In this document: piece after piece, positions 1 to 11,585 of the stretch
Layout: the number at the start of each line of letters is the position of its first letter
Numbering within the stretch: the stretch's first letter is position 1
Assembly: GCF_040412425.1 (NCBI RefSeq)
Contig: NC_089744.1
Location: forward strand, 28,116,001 to 28,180,000
DNA from: Macrobrachium rosenbergii
Taxonomy: Eukaryota > Arthropoda > Malacostraca > Decapoda > Palaemonidae
DNA: 64,000 nt
Reading direction: 5' to 3'
Program-made: the position numbers and the translations under genes
The notes under the pieces: generated by a model
The model's database searches: none
What the model saw: only the letters and a program-made list of their open reading frames with translations
What the model was told of the DNA's origin: nothing

Positions 1-32
<32 letters not shown>
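1..32. repeat. (AAT)n microsatellite, cut by window edge
   Basis: Uninterrupted AAT triplets run from the first base. They may be the tail of a retroelement lying outside the window, because other AAT arrays here (11506-11584, 19548-19641, 60420) directly follow SINE or LINE-like 3' ends. Confidence 0.95.
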
Positions 33-35
<3 letters not shown>

Positions 36-152
36 GCGGTCATGTGACAAACATCCACAACAACACGAAATTGCGGAAATGTTCCAAACACACACATTCC
101 AGATATGACTCACCCTTCCGGAGAGAAAAAAAATAAAAAACAGCAAAACACC

Positions 153-155
<3 letters not shown>

Positions 156-207
<52 letters not shown>
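156..207. repeat. (CT)n microsatellite
   Basis: About 26 perfect CT units. Confidence 0.97.
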
Positions 208-210
<3 letters not shown>

Positions 211-489
211 GCAAATGACTTCCCCTCACCAACCAACCACCACCACTACTTGGCTCTCGGGCAACCATATCCCATTGTGCAAGAAACAATAACAAGTGCC
301 CCGACAAAGGAAGGCAACTGGATCATTCCACCTAATCTTCTTTCGCGAGAGTTGCTTTATGAATTTTTAAGATGCGAAGACAAAGGAGTCATTGAGAGCT
401 TTTAAGACACGCGAGTGAGTGGGACCTCCTCCTTCACCCGTATTGCGTTCCGCTTCCTTACATATTAAGCTCAGGCCTAGAAGTATTAA

Positions 490-792
490 GGAATGGAATG
501 GAATATACAGATCTGGGCCAAAGGCCAAGCACTGGGACCTATGAGGACATCCAGGGCTGGAAGGGAAATCGAGAGCGGGTAGGTTTGAAAGGTGCAACAG
601 GAGGAAAGCCTCACAGTTCCACTATGAAATAATTTATGAATAGCAAGACAAGAAAGATAATACGAATGGAGGTACAGTTAAAGGAATGAAAGGAGTTGCA
701 TCTAGCGGCGGAAGGGACGCTGCAAAGAACATTTAGTAATGCCTACAGTGCACCCCGTGAGGCGCACTGACGGCACTACCCCCTACGGGGGA
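490..792 (+). mobile_element. SINE family A, copy 1, full length
   Basis: About 300 bp beginning GGAATGGAATGGAATAT and ending CACTACCCCCTACGGGG. The same sequence recurs at 25186, 27463, 29065, 29625, 37786, 47984, 53249 (minus) and 62829. Direct repeats AAGTATTAA at 481-489 and 793-801 flank the element and look like a target-site duplication. No poly(A) or simple tail precedes the right repeat. Conserved internal segments include GGCCAAAGGCCAAG, GGTTTGAAAGG (faintly like a Pol III B box) and a CAGTGCACC/GGTGCACTG-type hairpin near the 3' end. The open frames crossing it have no coding character. Confidence 0.85.
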
Positions 793-969
793 AAGTATTA
801 ATGTGCAGCTGTTATTCTCGCGCTCTGTTTTCTTAGGCCTGTCTCGAATTTACCTCTGATCCTAACTTCCGGGTTCTGTTTAAATTCACAAAACAATTCA
901 GGCAAGTAACGATGATCTTTTCGGCTGTTGTAGCATTTTGGGGCAAGGAATTCTTTTGGGTATAATTTC

Positions 970-1600
970 AAGTCTGTTGACAAGGAAATTCTTAAGAATA
1001 ACGAATTTAAGGATAAGGAAATAAGCAGAAATAAGGAATTTAAAGATCAGTGAAATTCGTAAGAATAACGAATTTAAGTCAAGGAAATTCTTGAGAATAA
1101 CATACTCAGACAAGGAAACTTATAAGAACAAAAATGTTAAAAGTAAACAAATTCTTCGGAATAAAGAATTTAAAGACAAGGCAATTCGTCACAATAAAGA
1201 ATTCAAAGACAAGGAAATTCTGAAGAACAAAGAATTGCAAGACAAGAAAATTCTCCAGAATACAAATTCAAAGACAAGGAAATTCTTTGGAATAAAGAAT
1301 TTCAAGACAAGAAAATTCTTAGGAATAAAGAATTTCAAGAATAGGAAATTCTTCAAAATAAAGACTTTCATGACAAGAAAAATCTTCAGAATAAAGAATT
1401 CAAAGACCAGGTAAAGAATTTCGTGACAAGAGACTTCTTCACGATGAAGAATTCAAAGACAAGGAAATTCTTGAGACTCAAGTATTTAAAGATAAGAAAA
1501 ATCTTCCATATAAGGAGTTTAAAGACAGAAATTTTTAACAATAAGGAACTTCACGAAAAGGAAGTCCGTGAGATTAAAGAATTTATTATCCCCACTGAAG
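970..1600. repeat. 33-bp minisatellite, about 18 degenerate units
   Basis: Tandem units of about 33 bp built on AAGACAAGGAAATTCTT followed by AGAATAAAGAATTT. Because 33 is a multiple of three, frames stay open on both strands: the plus strand reads lysine-rich 11-residue repeats such as KTRKFLGIKNF and NKEFKDKEILK. The phase of the repeat changes within one open frame, and the minus strand is equally open, so coding selection is not supported. Confidence 0.88.
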
Positions 1601-1611
1601 TGGAGAGGTAA

Positions 1612-2681
1612 CACAAAATATACGGAAAGAATTACTGCATTCCAACAAGGTTTTCCCGGCTGCGCTGGTTCAGCTTAATACTACTAATTTACTTCAGGGT
1701 AGTCTCATAAATATTTTATTATCTGAACTATCGAATCTAAACAATCCGCTCTGATTTATATATTAATATTCTCGATGCCTGCCTTAATTCATTACTATAA
1801 CCAGTACTGATCATTTTAAAGCTGTTTTGAAAGATTATTCTATGCAAAATTTATTTAGAAAACAAGACGTAGATAATTCACAAAGCAATTATCAATCTGA
1901 CCTCGAACTTAAAATAGTTTTCTTCTGGATCTTTCTCGGGTTGAATAAGATCATCTTGGTACAGTCTACTAGTAGTTCCAATCAGCTTTCGTTTTGTGTA
2001 GAACATTTATAATTTCAAACGTAATCTCACTGCTGCCAAAATGTAAATTCATCCTTCGATATTTTTATGAAATAAAATCCCTTTTTAACCGTAGTTTTCT
2101 TGGCCCATTCGTAGAGAATAAAGACGAATAAAAAAACAAAATAATCTGACCCTACTGACGTCTAAGGTATGTATTCCACTATTGCAACGAAATCTTCTTG
2201 ATCTAGTCCTTCACTCTGACCCAATACAGACTTTCTGCTTTCGTCTTCCAAGATTAGACAGATATTCTCTTGCATAAATCAATACAATCTCATAACCATC
2301 CCAGTCATTCAGATACACCATGAATATTTCTGAAAATAACGCTTGCTAGCACTCGAGAAAACATATTCATCATTCACACTACATTATTAGCGCACCCACA
2401 CCCCATTCTTCGAGGTCATACCGACAAATTAATAAAAAAAAAAAGTTAGTGCCTCGAAATTCTCATTATTATGAAAACGCTTTGACATTTACTGAGGTTC
2501 ATTAAGATGCACATCATTCTGTGTCATCTACGACGAGATTCCTGAAGACAAAATAACTTACACTGCGACAGTTACTTTGCATACATTAAGAGCACATCGA
2601 GTTCATACACAGCGTGCATGAAATAAATCAGTGAGAAAAAGGATTTGCAAGACGAGATCTGTTTGGACTTGTTACTATATT

Positions 2682-2683
<2 letters not shown>
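1612..2683. other. unique AT-rich DNA, no gene seen
   Basis: No conserved protein, RNA gene or repeat was recognised; only short non-descript open frames are present. Confidence 0.6.

Positions 2684-2745
<62 letters not shown>
2684..2745. repeat. (CT)n microsatellite
   Basis: About 31 CT units. Confidence 0.97.
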
Positions 2746-2749
<4 letters not shown>

Positions 2750-3057
2750 GTGTGAAAATTATCTAGCATGACTTGTGTCATTTCTGTGGCACAACAGTAG
2801 GCCGTAGCCTATGGCACTACTGAAGATTGGCAATACATTTAAGTTTAGTCCCTGAGAAATATTTAGGATAAATGAAAACAAATGAGAAAATAGCAGTGCA
2901 CTTAAAAGATGTTGTCAATGGGGATAATCTATCCTAATATTTCACGAACCTAGTAACTTGAGGGTCTCATCAGAGTTTTGATAATAAGAGAGCTTTCAGA
3001 CGAAAGGTGTAATACAGAGCCATCCTTAGTTTGGACTTGTAAAACCCAGTACATTGC

Positions 3058-3417
<360 letters not shown>

Positions 3418-3470
3418 AAACAGCAATTTGGTGGGAGGAGGGCAATTCTTTATTCCTTTCTAAGTAATTT

Positions 3471-3535
3471 ATTCATCTGCTGACGTTTCAAGACGTTTAG
3501 TCCCATTTTCAAAGCTACATGATAAAAGAAACAGA
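3471..3535 (-). other. 3' terminal motif, possible hammerhead remnant
   Basis: On the minus strand this reads AATGGGACTAAACG, then TCTTGAAACGTCAGCAG. GAAACGTC resembles the 3' strand of hammerhead ribozymes reported in Penelope-like terminal repeats. The matching CTGANGA core is not intact upstream, where CTTTGAAAA stands, so at best this is a decayed ribozyme. Confidence 0.25.
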
Positions 3536-3672
3536 CATTAAAAAAACAGACTCGGAATGAAAAATAACAACAAGGTTTTTCACATGTATTTAAAATTATA
3601 TGTACAGTAAAAAGGAAGAGTGTTTACCAAGTGGTGCTGAGGGCGCAGACCGAGTGACAGTCCGGGTCAGGT

Positions 3673-4137
3673 TCAGCTTCGACTTAAACTCACGAGAGGT
3701 CTAGAGGTGGTCTGAGTATTTAGTTGGGGGACAAGTTGTTTAATAAAAATTGATTCTAAAATTGCTAATTTTTGGTCGTTAGGAGTTCGGCCTATCATTT
3801 TAAAATCTTTGTATTTAATATTGAATTTACATTTCTTTGCATGTTCACGTATGCAAGAGAATTCTGGGTTTGATATTTTAACACCCGTTCTATAACTCAC
3901 GCCACGATGAGAATCCAATCTCACTTTTAACAACCTGCGGGTGGAGCCGACATATTTCCCCAGGCTACATCTGGGGCAATTAAATAGGTAAATGACTCCC
4001 GAGGTCATCAGAGGATGAAGATTCTCTTTGTGTTTGAATAAGGACCTAATGGCCATTGGATTACAAGGTGTTAGCTTTAGGACAATTGTTGGTAAAAAAA
4101 AAAACTCTATTATCCCCCGTAATTCTCGATGGAAATT
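3673..4137 (-). pseudogene. Penelope-like GIY-YIG endonuclease domain
   Basis: The frame from 4137 down to the stop at 3673 is open and in phase with the RT; only a TAA at 4138-4140 separates them. The segment contains LKLTPCNPMAI, then GVIYLFNCPRC and KYVGST (the GIY and YIG strands with the Cys pair typical of Penelope endonucleases), the helix RRLLKVRLDSH with the expected Arg, and ILESIFIKQL holding the expected metal-binding Glu. Downstream of the TAA the first Met is at 4056, but the domain would normally be translated as the C-terminal part of one RT-endonuclease polyprotein. The endonuclease itself looks intact. Confidence 0.85.
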
Positions 4138-5490
4138 TTATAGTCGTAATTTAGGTACGGGTGGTATTTCACATTTCGGATGGAAAATATTATTTAGAAA
4201 TTTGTAGAGATGTTTATTAAACAGTTTGGGTGGAAAGCAGTTGTCAATAAAGTACTGATGGAGGTTGAGGATTTCGTTATGGAAATTGTTCCGGTTGGAT
4301 GTTATACTGAAAGCCCTGTGGAAGAGGGTAGATAAAAAATTTAGTTTAAAATTGTGCAAACAATGACTATAAAAATTAGAACCCAGGCCAGTGAAAGTTT
4401 TCTTTCTAAAAACCGTAGTATCACAAGGATCATCGTGTCTAAAAACCATTACATCTAGGAAAGAAAGTTCCTTTTCATTTTCGTACTCAGTCGTAAACTT
4501 AATATTTGCGTGAATATTATTGGCATATTCGAGAAATTTATCAGCTTGATCTTTATTCCTAAACAGCAAAAAGGTTTCGTCGACATACCTACTATAGAAA
4601 AAAGGATGGTAAGCCAATGGGCATTCATCCGGCATGCGCTCCTCCAGGGAGCACATGAAAATGTTGGCGAAGGTAGGACCCAAAGGGGATCCGACCGCCA
4701 TACCATCGACCTGAATGTAGGCTTTACCATTAAAAACGAAAGCTGTGTCCAGCACAGCAAGCTCCAACAGTTTTTTAAAATCCGTGATATCAAAATTGTT
4801 AAAACTGGTATCTGGGTTGGGAAAAATCTGGCTCAGAATAACCTCAGTTGTTTATACGACAGGTAGGCTATGTTAGTATAGAGTGATTCGACATCCATAC
4901 TAACCATAAATAAATCTGAGTCCTGAGGTAAAATCCTTTCTTTAAAATTATCTGAATTCTTACAATTGTGGGTGTTGGTGGTTAAGGGTGCTAAAATTGA
5001 GACAAGGAATTTGGTAAGCTTGTAATTAGGAGTGTCATAGGGTGTGAGGATGGTTCTCATTGGCACACCTCCTTTATGAATTTTTGGTAGCCCATATATG
5101 AAGCACCAGTACTATACAGTGAATCATAGGTATTTTCACTAACGATGTTTAGATCTTTCAGATATTTCAAAAACCGTTTTATGCGATCTTCAACTCTAAA
5201 AATAGCAGAATATTGAGGGTCACCGGTCTTTTTAAATTATGTTTCGTCTTCCAAAATAGTTTCCATTTTCTGTATATATTCGTGTGTATTTAGAATTACG
5301 GTAACTTTTCACATGTCTGGTTTAGTTATTGTTAATTCCTCATGTTTACCAAGTTCTTTGAGAATGTTTAGGTCACTTTTCTAGAGAGCCAAAAAATTGA
5401 TAATATGAAGGTTTAAAACATGGAAGGCCAAAGTCCAAACCTAGAGAGAGTAGGAACTCGTCTCTTGTTGAAAGTTTGTAATTAGACAGA
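4138..5490 (-). pseudogene. Penelope-like reverse transcriptase, broken
   Basis: Reading down the minus strand: STRDEFLLSLGLDFGLP (about 5480-5420), a stop near 5380, ELTITKPDM then a TGA near 5312, YIQKMETILEDET then a TAA near 5239, DPQYSAIFRVEDRIK, a frameshift near 5095, YGLPKIHKGGVPMR (about 5092-5051), SMDVESLYTNI (RT motif A region), a frameshift near 4862, then a 209-residue open segment from 4767. That segment holds GMAVGSPLGPTFANIF (residues 22-37), RYVDETFLLF (60-69, catalytic box) and KELSFLDVMV. The catalytic box is YVDE, not the usual YVDD. Motif order and wording match Penelope-like RTs. Confidence 0.87.
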
Positions 5491-5785
5491 CTGAATACAG
5501 TTCTAGTTTTGGAAAATAGGGATACAAATAACTAGTTTGTCAGTTTCCTCTCGTGAGTACGTCGGACGATTGATACATAATCAGCTATACATTTATTGAA
5601 CAGGAATTTAAAAATAACACTATCAATAATAGACAGATTATCAACAGTATTCGTTTACGAATACTATTGATAATCTGTCCGACGTACTCACGAGAGGAAA
5701 CTGACAAAACTAGGTATTTCTATCCCTATTTTTCAAAACAACAATAGAACTGTATTTAATCAGTCTAATTACAGTATTGTTTAGT
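5466..5785. repeat. inverted duplication of the Penelope 5' region
   Basis: The reverse complement of 5466-5572 matches 5672-5785 with a few substitutions and indels; both contain GTACTCACGAGAGGAAACTG and TCCCTATTTT. The centre is a second, tighter palindrome: 5632-5653 pairs with 5658-5679 with one mismatch and a 4-nt loop. The result is a head-to-head arrangement in which the second copy stops after about 115 bp. Confidence 0.85.
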
Positions 5786-6513
5786 TTTTTGCTCAAGAAA
5801 CAATTACATTTCTTGTTATCAAGAAAAATATACTTAAAATTTATAAAAACTCTGGATTTTCAATACTTTATCCTTTTCTATACAATCGCAATTCTTAACT
5901 GAAAATTGAAACTTATGTTTCTGTAGTCAATATTGTAAGAATTTTTGAAATAAAAACAAAAGTTGGAAAAAATCACTTGGTTTATTTTGAAACTCAAAAC
6001 ATATATATTTCATTTTTATAACATCTGGATTACACTGATGTACCTTTCAAAATAGATATCAATTAGTGTCACAAATAGAGACTGAGTATTTTCTGTATGA
6101 TATCATTCATTATCATTAGTTGTTGGGCAAAGCTATTTAGTATTTCAAGAAATACATGCCTACTAAAAAAATCCAAATGAGTTGTTTATAATTTGCTAGA
6201 TGACACCAAATCTGTCAATGTACCTCATTGAAAGTTATAGTCCTTGATATGCTGTTTGTTTTATTTTTCCTATTACTAAGATTTTATCTATTAATCCTTG
6301 TAACACAGATCTACTTTGAATGGTTAACAAAGAAAATATTATAAAAAAAAAATAATTGTGTTTCCCGAAAAATCCTGGGATTATCTTCAAAATGGTCCCG
6401 AAATCCCGGGATCCAAAATCGGGCTCAAACTGGAAACCCTAGTTACATGTAAACACATAAGTAAAAGAAAGGTAATGCTGTTCACATTACTGTAAACTCC
6501 TTTGACTCCAATG

Positions 6514-6514
<1 letters not shown>
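5786..6514. other. AT-rich DNA, no gene seen
   Basis: No gene found. A short CCCGAAATCCCGGGATCC palindromic patch near 6395-6412 resembles ends of dispersed repeats but is too short to classify. Confidence 0.5.

Positions 6515-6583
<69 letters not shown>
6515..6583. repeat. (CT)n microsatellite
   Basis: About 34 CT units. Confidence 0.97.
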
Positions 6584-6585
<2 letters not shown>

Positions 6586-7555
6586 CACTGGAAATGTAGC
6601 TGATCGTTTCGACCCATTTTAAGGAAGCAGCACAGCTCCTAATGCAATGGGGGGCGGGTAAAGTATAAATCTACCAATAGTTAATTAATTTTGAGCTTTT
6701 AACAGCTCTGTTTCTTTTCTGGCTAATGAGAGCTTGCCCTTCATTGAATGATCTGCCGAATTAACGATGAAATTATTCCAATAGTCCACTATCAGTTTCT
6801 GGCAATTTTGCAGCGTGTAAAATGTTGTAATGTTTTAATAAACTGAAATTCAGAAATAATCACCACTGGATTATCTGCATATGTCACCATTACCTTTGGC
6901 ACAATTTTATTACGACGTATTCATGACAGTTTTATACCACAGGTGAATATTCCAACAAAAGTCTTGATTTTAAAAGTTTTCAGAAGATCCTAAATTCTCC
7001 TTCCAGTCTTGGGTAAGAGAATGACTTTTTTCACAGCTATCTGACAATATCACAGAGAAAAAGAAAAGATTTTTCGGAACTTTTTAGTAAAACTAACGGA
7101 CAGTGGGCAGTATCTGAATCTTTTTTTTCTAAATAACGAAATCTTTTCGTATTTCTGTGTCTGGTTCTTTTAGAATAAACTAGGCACTCACTTTTTTTAG
7201 TTTTAATCTATTACTTGAGTTAGGAGAATACACAGTATTTCAAAAGGACTCAAAACTTCTGACGTTTTACGTTAGGCATTTGCCAAATATAGAGACGAAC
7301 AGTTCTTTTTAAAAGGCTCAACCAGGCTAAATCAATTCTCTTTGAAAACAGCTATTTCAAAAAAGCTGAAACACACTGCCAGAACAAATAAGCGTCACAA
7401 CAAAAAAAAAAAAAACGAAGCAAGGGAAAAATGCTGAAACTGATAAATAAATGAAATGACCTAAACTGTATCGTGTCACTTGGAAAATAATAAAAGGACA
7501 GACATGGTAATCAAATGTTCAAAGATTCTCATGACACTTAGCAAGACTTGGGCTA
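6584..7555. other. AT-rich DNA, no gene seen
   Basis: No recognisable coding, RNA or repeat feature. Confidence 0.55.
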
Positions 7556-7770
7556 AGTTAAGTATATCTTAGTTTAACCAGACCACTGAGCTGGTTAACA
7601 GCTCTCCTAGGGCTGGCCCGAAGGATTAGATTTATTTTACGTGGCTAAGAACCAACCTACAGCTTATTGTGGAATCCGAACCACATTATGACGAGAAATT
7701 AATTTCTATCACCAGAAATTAATTCCTCTAATTCTTCATTGGCCCTATCCAAAGGTACTTCAGGAATAGT
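7556..7770 (-). mobile_element. SINE-like family B, copy 1
   Basis: Shares CCAGACCACTGAGCTG, AACAGCTCTCCTAGGGCTGG and CCCGAAGGATTAGA with 43012-43089. It continues with ACGTGGCTAAGAACCAA, ATCCGAACCACATTAT and a degenerate direct repeat GAAATTAATTTC/GAAATTAATTCC. I know this as an abundant decapod repeat whose tRNA-like head lies at the far (right) end in reverse orientation. That head is decayed here, so strand and SINE status are inference. Confidence 0.65.
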
Positions 7771-8344
7771 CCTACTAAAGCGAACTCAAGAAAACCGTTA
7801 GCCTAACCACGCAGATTGGTAAAAAAAAAAAAAAAATCTCAAAATAGTTATAGTGGTGCTAAAACGAAGCATTGCTACTTTCAAGAGTAGTTAGTTAGTC
7901 ATTTTACCATGAAAGATTTCAGCAGTGCCAGGAACAGCTGACCATCAAAACATGATAATAAGACCATGAATGGCTTACAAAGGATAGTTACAAATATTTT
8001 GGATGAAGTACTGCTAGTAGAGGGAATAGTAGCTTGAGCGCCAAATATTACTGTGAAATAAATAACTCGTACACATAATGTTTGTGTATGCGCTGTAATG
8101 CGCTTCGTCCTACAGATTTCTTTCTTTTTCCTTTCCTCCTTTCTTTAAGGGATCTCAGTCTGCCCTGCATAATAACACTCATTTATATGTGTCCCCTCGA
8201 CCAGCTATATTTTCACAACTTTACACGTAAACATACGTCAACATGCACATAGATTCATCCTGTCTACTATCCACCAGTCTGTTAACTACCGGGCAACCAA
8301 TGCACAGAAGCTCTGTCCCTTACACGCACACACACAAACACGCG

Positions 8345-8445
<101 letters not shown>

Positions 8446-8717
8446 GTGTATGTGTATGCGTGTGTACAAAATATGGATACTGCCTTTCGTGATACGGGTA
8501 GTTCATAACCTCACTCCATAAATGAGAAACGTCTCCTACTTGGAGACTGCGCCGATAAACAATCGGATTCCTTCGCAACAACCAGGATGTCCCGTAACGA
8601 TCCTATGGCGGAATTGCCACGGAGCCAAAATTAAACTCATAAATTTTAGTAATAGCCTTACATTAGAAAGGCTGATCAGATTGTCGAATTGGAAAAGGAT
8701 TTAGTTCTTTAGGCCGT

Positions 8718-8889
8718 ACGACTTTCAATCAATTTCACGGCTTTCATTAAGTCTTGCGGCTTTCATTAAGTCTCACGGCTTTCATTGGGTCTCATGACTT
8801 TATTCGGTCTCACGACTTTCATTCAGTCGCACGACTTTCATTCAGTCGCACGACTTTCATTCGGTCTCACGACTTTCATTCAGTCTCAC
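8718..8889. repeat. 19-bp minisatellite, nine units
   Basis: Unit ACGACTTTCATTCAGTCGC with variants GGCTTTCATTAAG and ATTCGGTCTC. The last four or five units are most alike, which suggests recent homogenisation at the right end. Confidence 0.93.
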
Positions 8890-11390
8890 AACAAGGTCAT
8901 CAGAGGGCTTCCAGCGATCTTATTGGTGCCACGAATTTTCTCCCTGTGGTAATCACGTAAAGTTTTGTTTATTGGATATTCAATCACACCATCATAACAA
9001 TGTATATAAAATGAAACGTGATCATAGGATTTTGGCCCTAATATACAAAAATTGCAGAGTATTGCTATGATCGGTTTAAAAATAAGGAACGGTATATTCT
9101 ACAACTGACTGTGGTTTGAAATTTTGTATGAACCTGTTCAAAAAGAAAATAATATTTATATAATTCAACCATCAATATTGCATGTTATCGAACGAGCTCT
9201 ATGAAAAAAAATACTGTACGGTATTTATTTTTTCTCAAATATTTTGTTAACTGAATATCCCATTGTATCGTGGGCGAATTTTCGTCTAATATTGAATTTT
9301 CACTTAAATAATTGCCAAGTACTGCAAAGATTTATATAACAAATTGCATTAATGAACAAAGATAAGATTTCTAGAGTATTGGAAAATCGTCTACACGCTG
9401 GTTTCTCTCTTTACAATAGCAATAATTTTATTAATATTGGCGAACATAAAAATATTCAAGATAAATATAAAAGTATGCGTTAGTAATTTTATCAATAAAA
9501 AGCAGGAAAGTCGCCCTATGTCGTGCAAACACTCAGAAATAAACTGAAGGCAAATTTTATTCCGTAACCTACTCGTAAACAAAGTGGAGGGTATCTGTCA
9601 TAACAAGCAAAGAAAAAAGGCTGAATCAGCCAAAATCACAGAGAAAATGAAAAATGACATAACAATTTTTATAAAATACGACACTGCCACCTTTCTCCTG
9701 TTTATCCTCTAGCTAATTGTCTCTGCCTCTGGCACTCAATAGCCTGTAAGGCTACAGCTTATGTATATTCACGTGTACCACATCCATACACTTTGCCTAA
9801 TACTTTGAATTATTACAGGATTCTAGCAGAAAAGTATATAGGTTAGAGTAAATTAAGGTCAGAGGGGAACACATCCCCTGCAGATTAAGTGTTGACTAAG
9901 CTGGATCTACAAATTGTTCATTTTATCTAACAACGAATGAATCGCGTTTGAGTGACAGTGGATTGTGTATACAAATTATCGAGAAAACGTACTCCATACA
10001 TAGGCTACAATATAAAAGCAATCGGGGACGTAAGAAGAGGAAGTCAACGACCGAGAGACAGATGACCGGAGTGGTGACGTCGGTACATGAGAAGTGAATG
10101 AAAGTGGGATAATCTAATGGAAATGGAATGGGAGGGTGGGGGAAGGGGTTGATTGTTGAAAATCCAGAGTATGTAAGGAGTTAAGACTACGCTGAGACCA
10201 TTAATAATGGTTTACAGGCTGCTCTGGGGAAAAAGAGCAAGTGCCAGCACATAGTGCCTTAATCTAAAACAATAGGAACAATCTTAAATGGCTGTATATT
10301 GATAGATAGATAGACAGATAGATAGATATGTCCACAATCGCCAAGACATCAAGATATGTATTCACGTAAGAGATAAAATTCATAACGGGGACAATGAATA
10401 TGAGGCATAAAAGGAAACAGTACATGTTATCATTCTCTCTCGGTTTCCATACTTGCCATAAAAACAAAAGACGGAGAAATAGAAAACCGTATTCTGTAAT
10501 GACAGACATATAGACAGACAGACAGACAGACACAGAAAGAAAGTACGATGACATTCACAAAAAAAAACTTTGACGGAATAAGAGCGGAAATAAAATCCTT
10601 ATTCCTATACGTGATATTTTTGCAATGTTTTGCAATGGATTCCCAGATTATTTTCGTCACAAGAATTATTACTGGGTAGAATTATCAATATTCGCAGTCG
10701 ACAAACAGACCCAAAAGGAAATCTAATGCTGAAAACCAATTCTACCAGAACGATGGACAGAGTATTTTGCATAAAAATCATGTCCAAAAATCCATGTTTT
10801 ATGCTGTTAAATTCAAAGAACATTTGTACGTATTGCACTCTAAATGAAAAGTGCTTCGTTGATAAAAACAAATGCAAACGACTTATAGTCTAAAACATTT
10901 CCATTTATGGTTCGTAAATCTTAAAATTGGTTGGTTTTTTTCTGTGTTTGCAAGGACGAGAGAGGCAGTTCCTTCCTCTTGTAGGCTACATCCGCACGGG
11001 AAAAACTGATATAGAGCATACATTACAATAGATTATTATGTATATGTGTATATATATGTGTGTGTGTGTGTGTGTCACCTTTTCACCAAATGTATTTACA
11101 GTTGTGAATGCCATAATGACCTTAACGTCTCGCTTACCCCACACTGGATACTCTCATCACTGCAAACTCTGAACCCAAATGACGATACCCATAAGCCCGT
11201 GGTGGAATTCGAACCTACGCGCAATAGGTTAAGGTTAAACCCACACATTTAGTGCCACAGAAGGCAGAACTGAATATAACAACTGTCTTAAGGAGATGCG
11301 CGGACTGTGTGAAACCATGGGTATGGGTATATTAAGCACGCCATTATTCTAAAGTATATGCAGTTGCATATCTGGTGCCATTCCTTTTAT
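8890..11390. other. AT-rich DNA with short tetranucleotide runs
   Basis: No gene recognised over 2.5 kb. It contains a GATA/GACA run at 10301-10327, a GACA run near 10505-10531 and a short GT run at 11056-11074. Confidence 0.5.
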
Positions 11391-11394
11391 TCCG

Positions 11395-11505
11395 TCTGTG
11401 GCTAGGTGGATACACGGCTGGCTTGGTAATCACAGGTCAGCGGTTCGTATCCCTTCAGAGGATGTTTGCCTATATCATCTATTCCTGTCGAGATTGCTTG
11501 CTTAC

Positions 11506-11584
<79 letters not shown>
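11395..11584 (+). mobile_element. tRNA-derived SINE with (AAT)n tail
   Basis: Pol III A box TGGCTAGGTGG at 11399-11409 and B box GGTTCGTATCC at 11442-11452, 43 bp start to start as in a tRNA. The body is about 110 bp and the tail is an AAT array at 11506-11584. The tRNA-like head lacks a convincing full cloverleaf acceptor stem, so it is a SINE promoter rather than a functional tRNA. Confidence 0.8.

Positions 11585-11585
<1 letters not shown>

Larger units (their letters stand above)
3430..5572 (-). mobile_element. Penelope-like retroelement, decayed
   Basis: Minus-strand retroelement with a Penelope-type reverse transcriptase (about 5490-4138) followed in the same frame by a GIY-YIG endonuclease (4137-3673). 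The RT then GIY-YIG order is diagnostic of Penelope-like elements, which use the nuclease to nick the target and the RT to copy RNA into the chromosome. Broken by several stops and at least two frameshifts, so not autonomous. The 3' side ends close to a TA array and carries a GAAACGTCAGCAG motif (minus strand, about 3477-3489). The 5' side continues into an inverted copy (see 5466-5785). Both termini are approximate. Confidence 0.88.

Noticed and set aside
970..1600. CRISPR array (regular 33-bp repeats)
   Set aside because: Head-to-tail minisatellite with no spacers, in a eukaryotic context; the same holds for the 32-bp and 33-bp arrays at 16.1 and 57.8 kb.
4510..4866. 118-codon plus frame overlapping the RT
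   Set aside because: Shadow of the minus-strand RT, which has recognisable catalytic motifs.
11395..11470. A functional tRNA gene at the A/B box pair
   Set aside because: No paired acceptor stem, and the sequence continues into an AAT-tailed SINE body.
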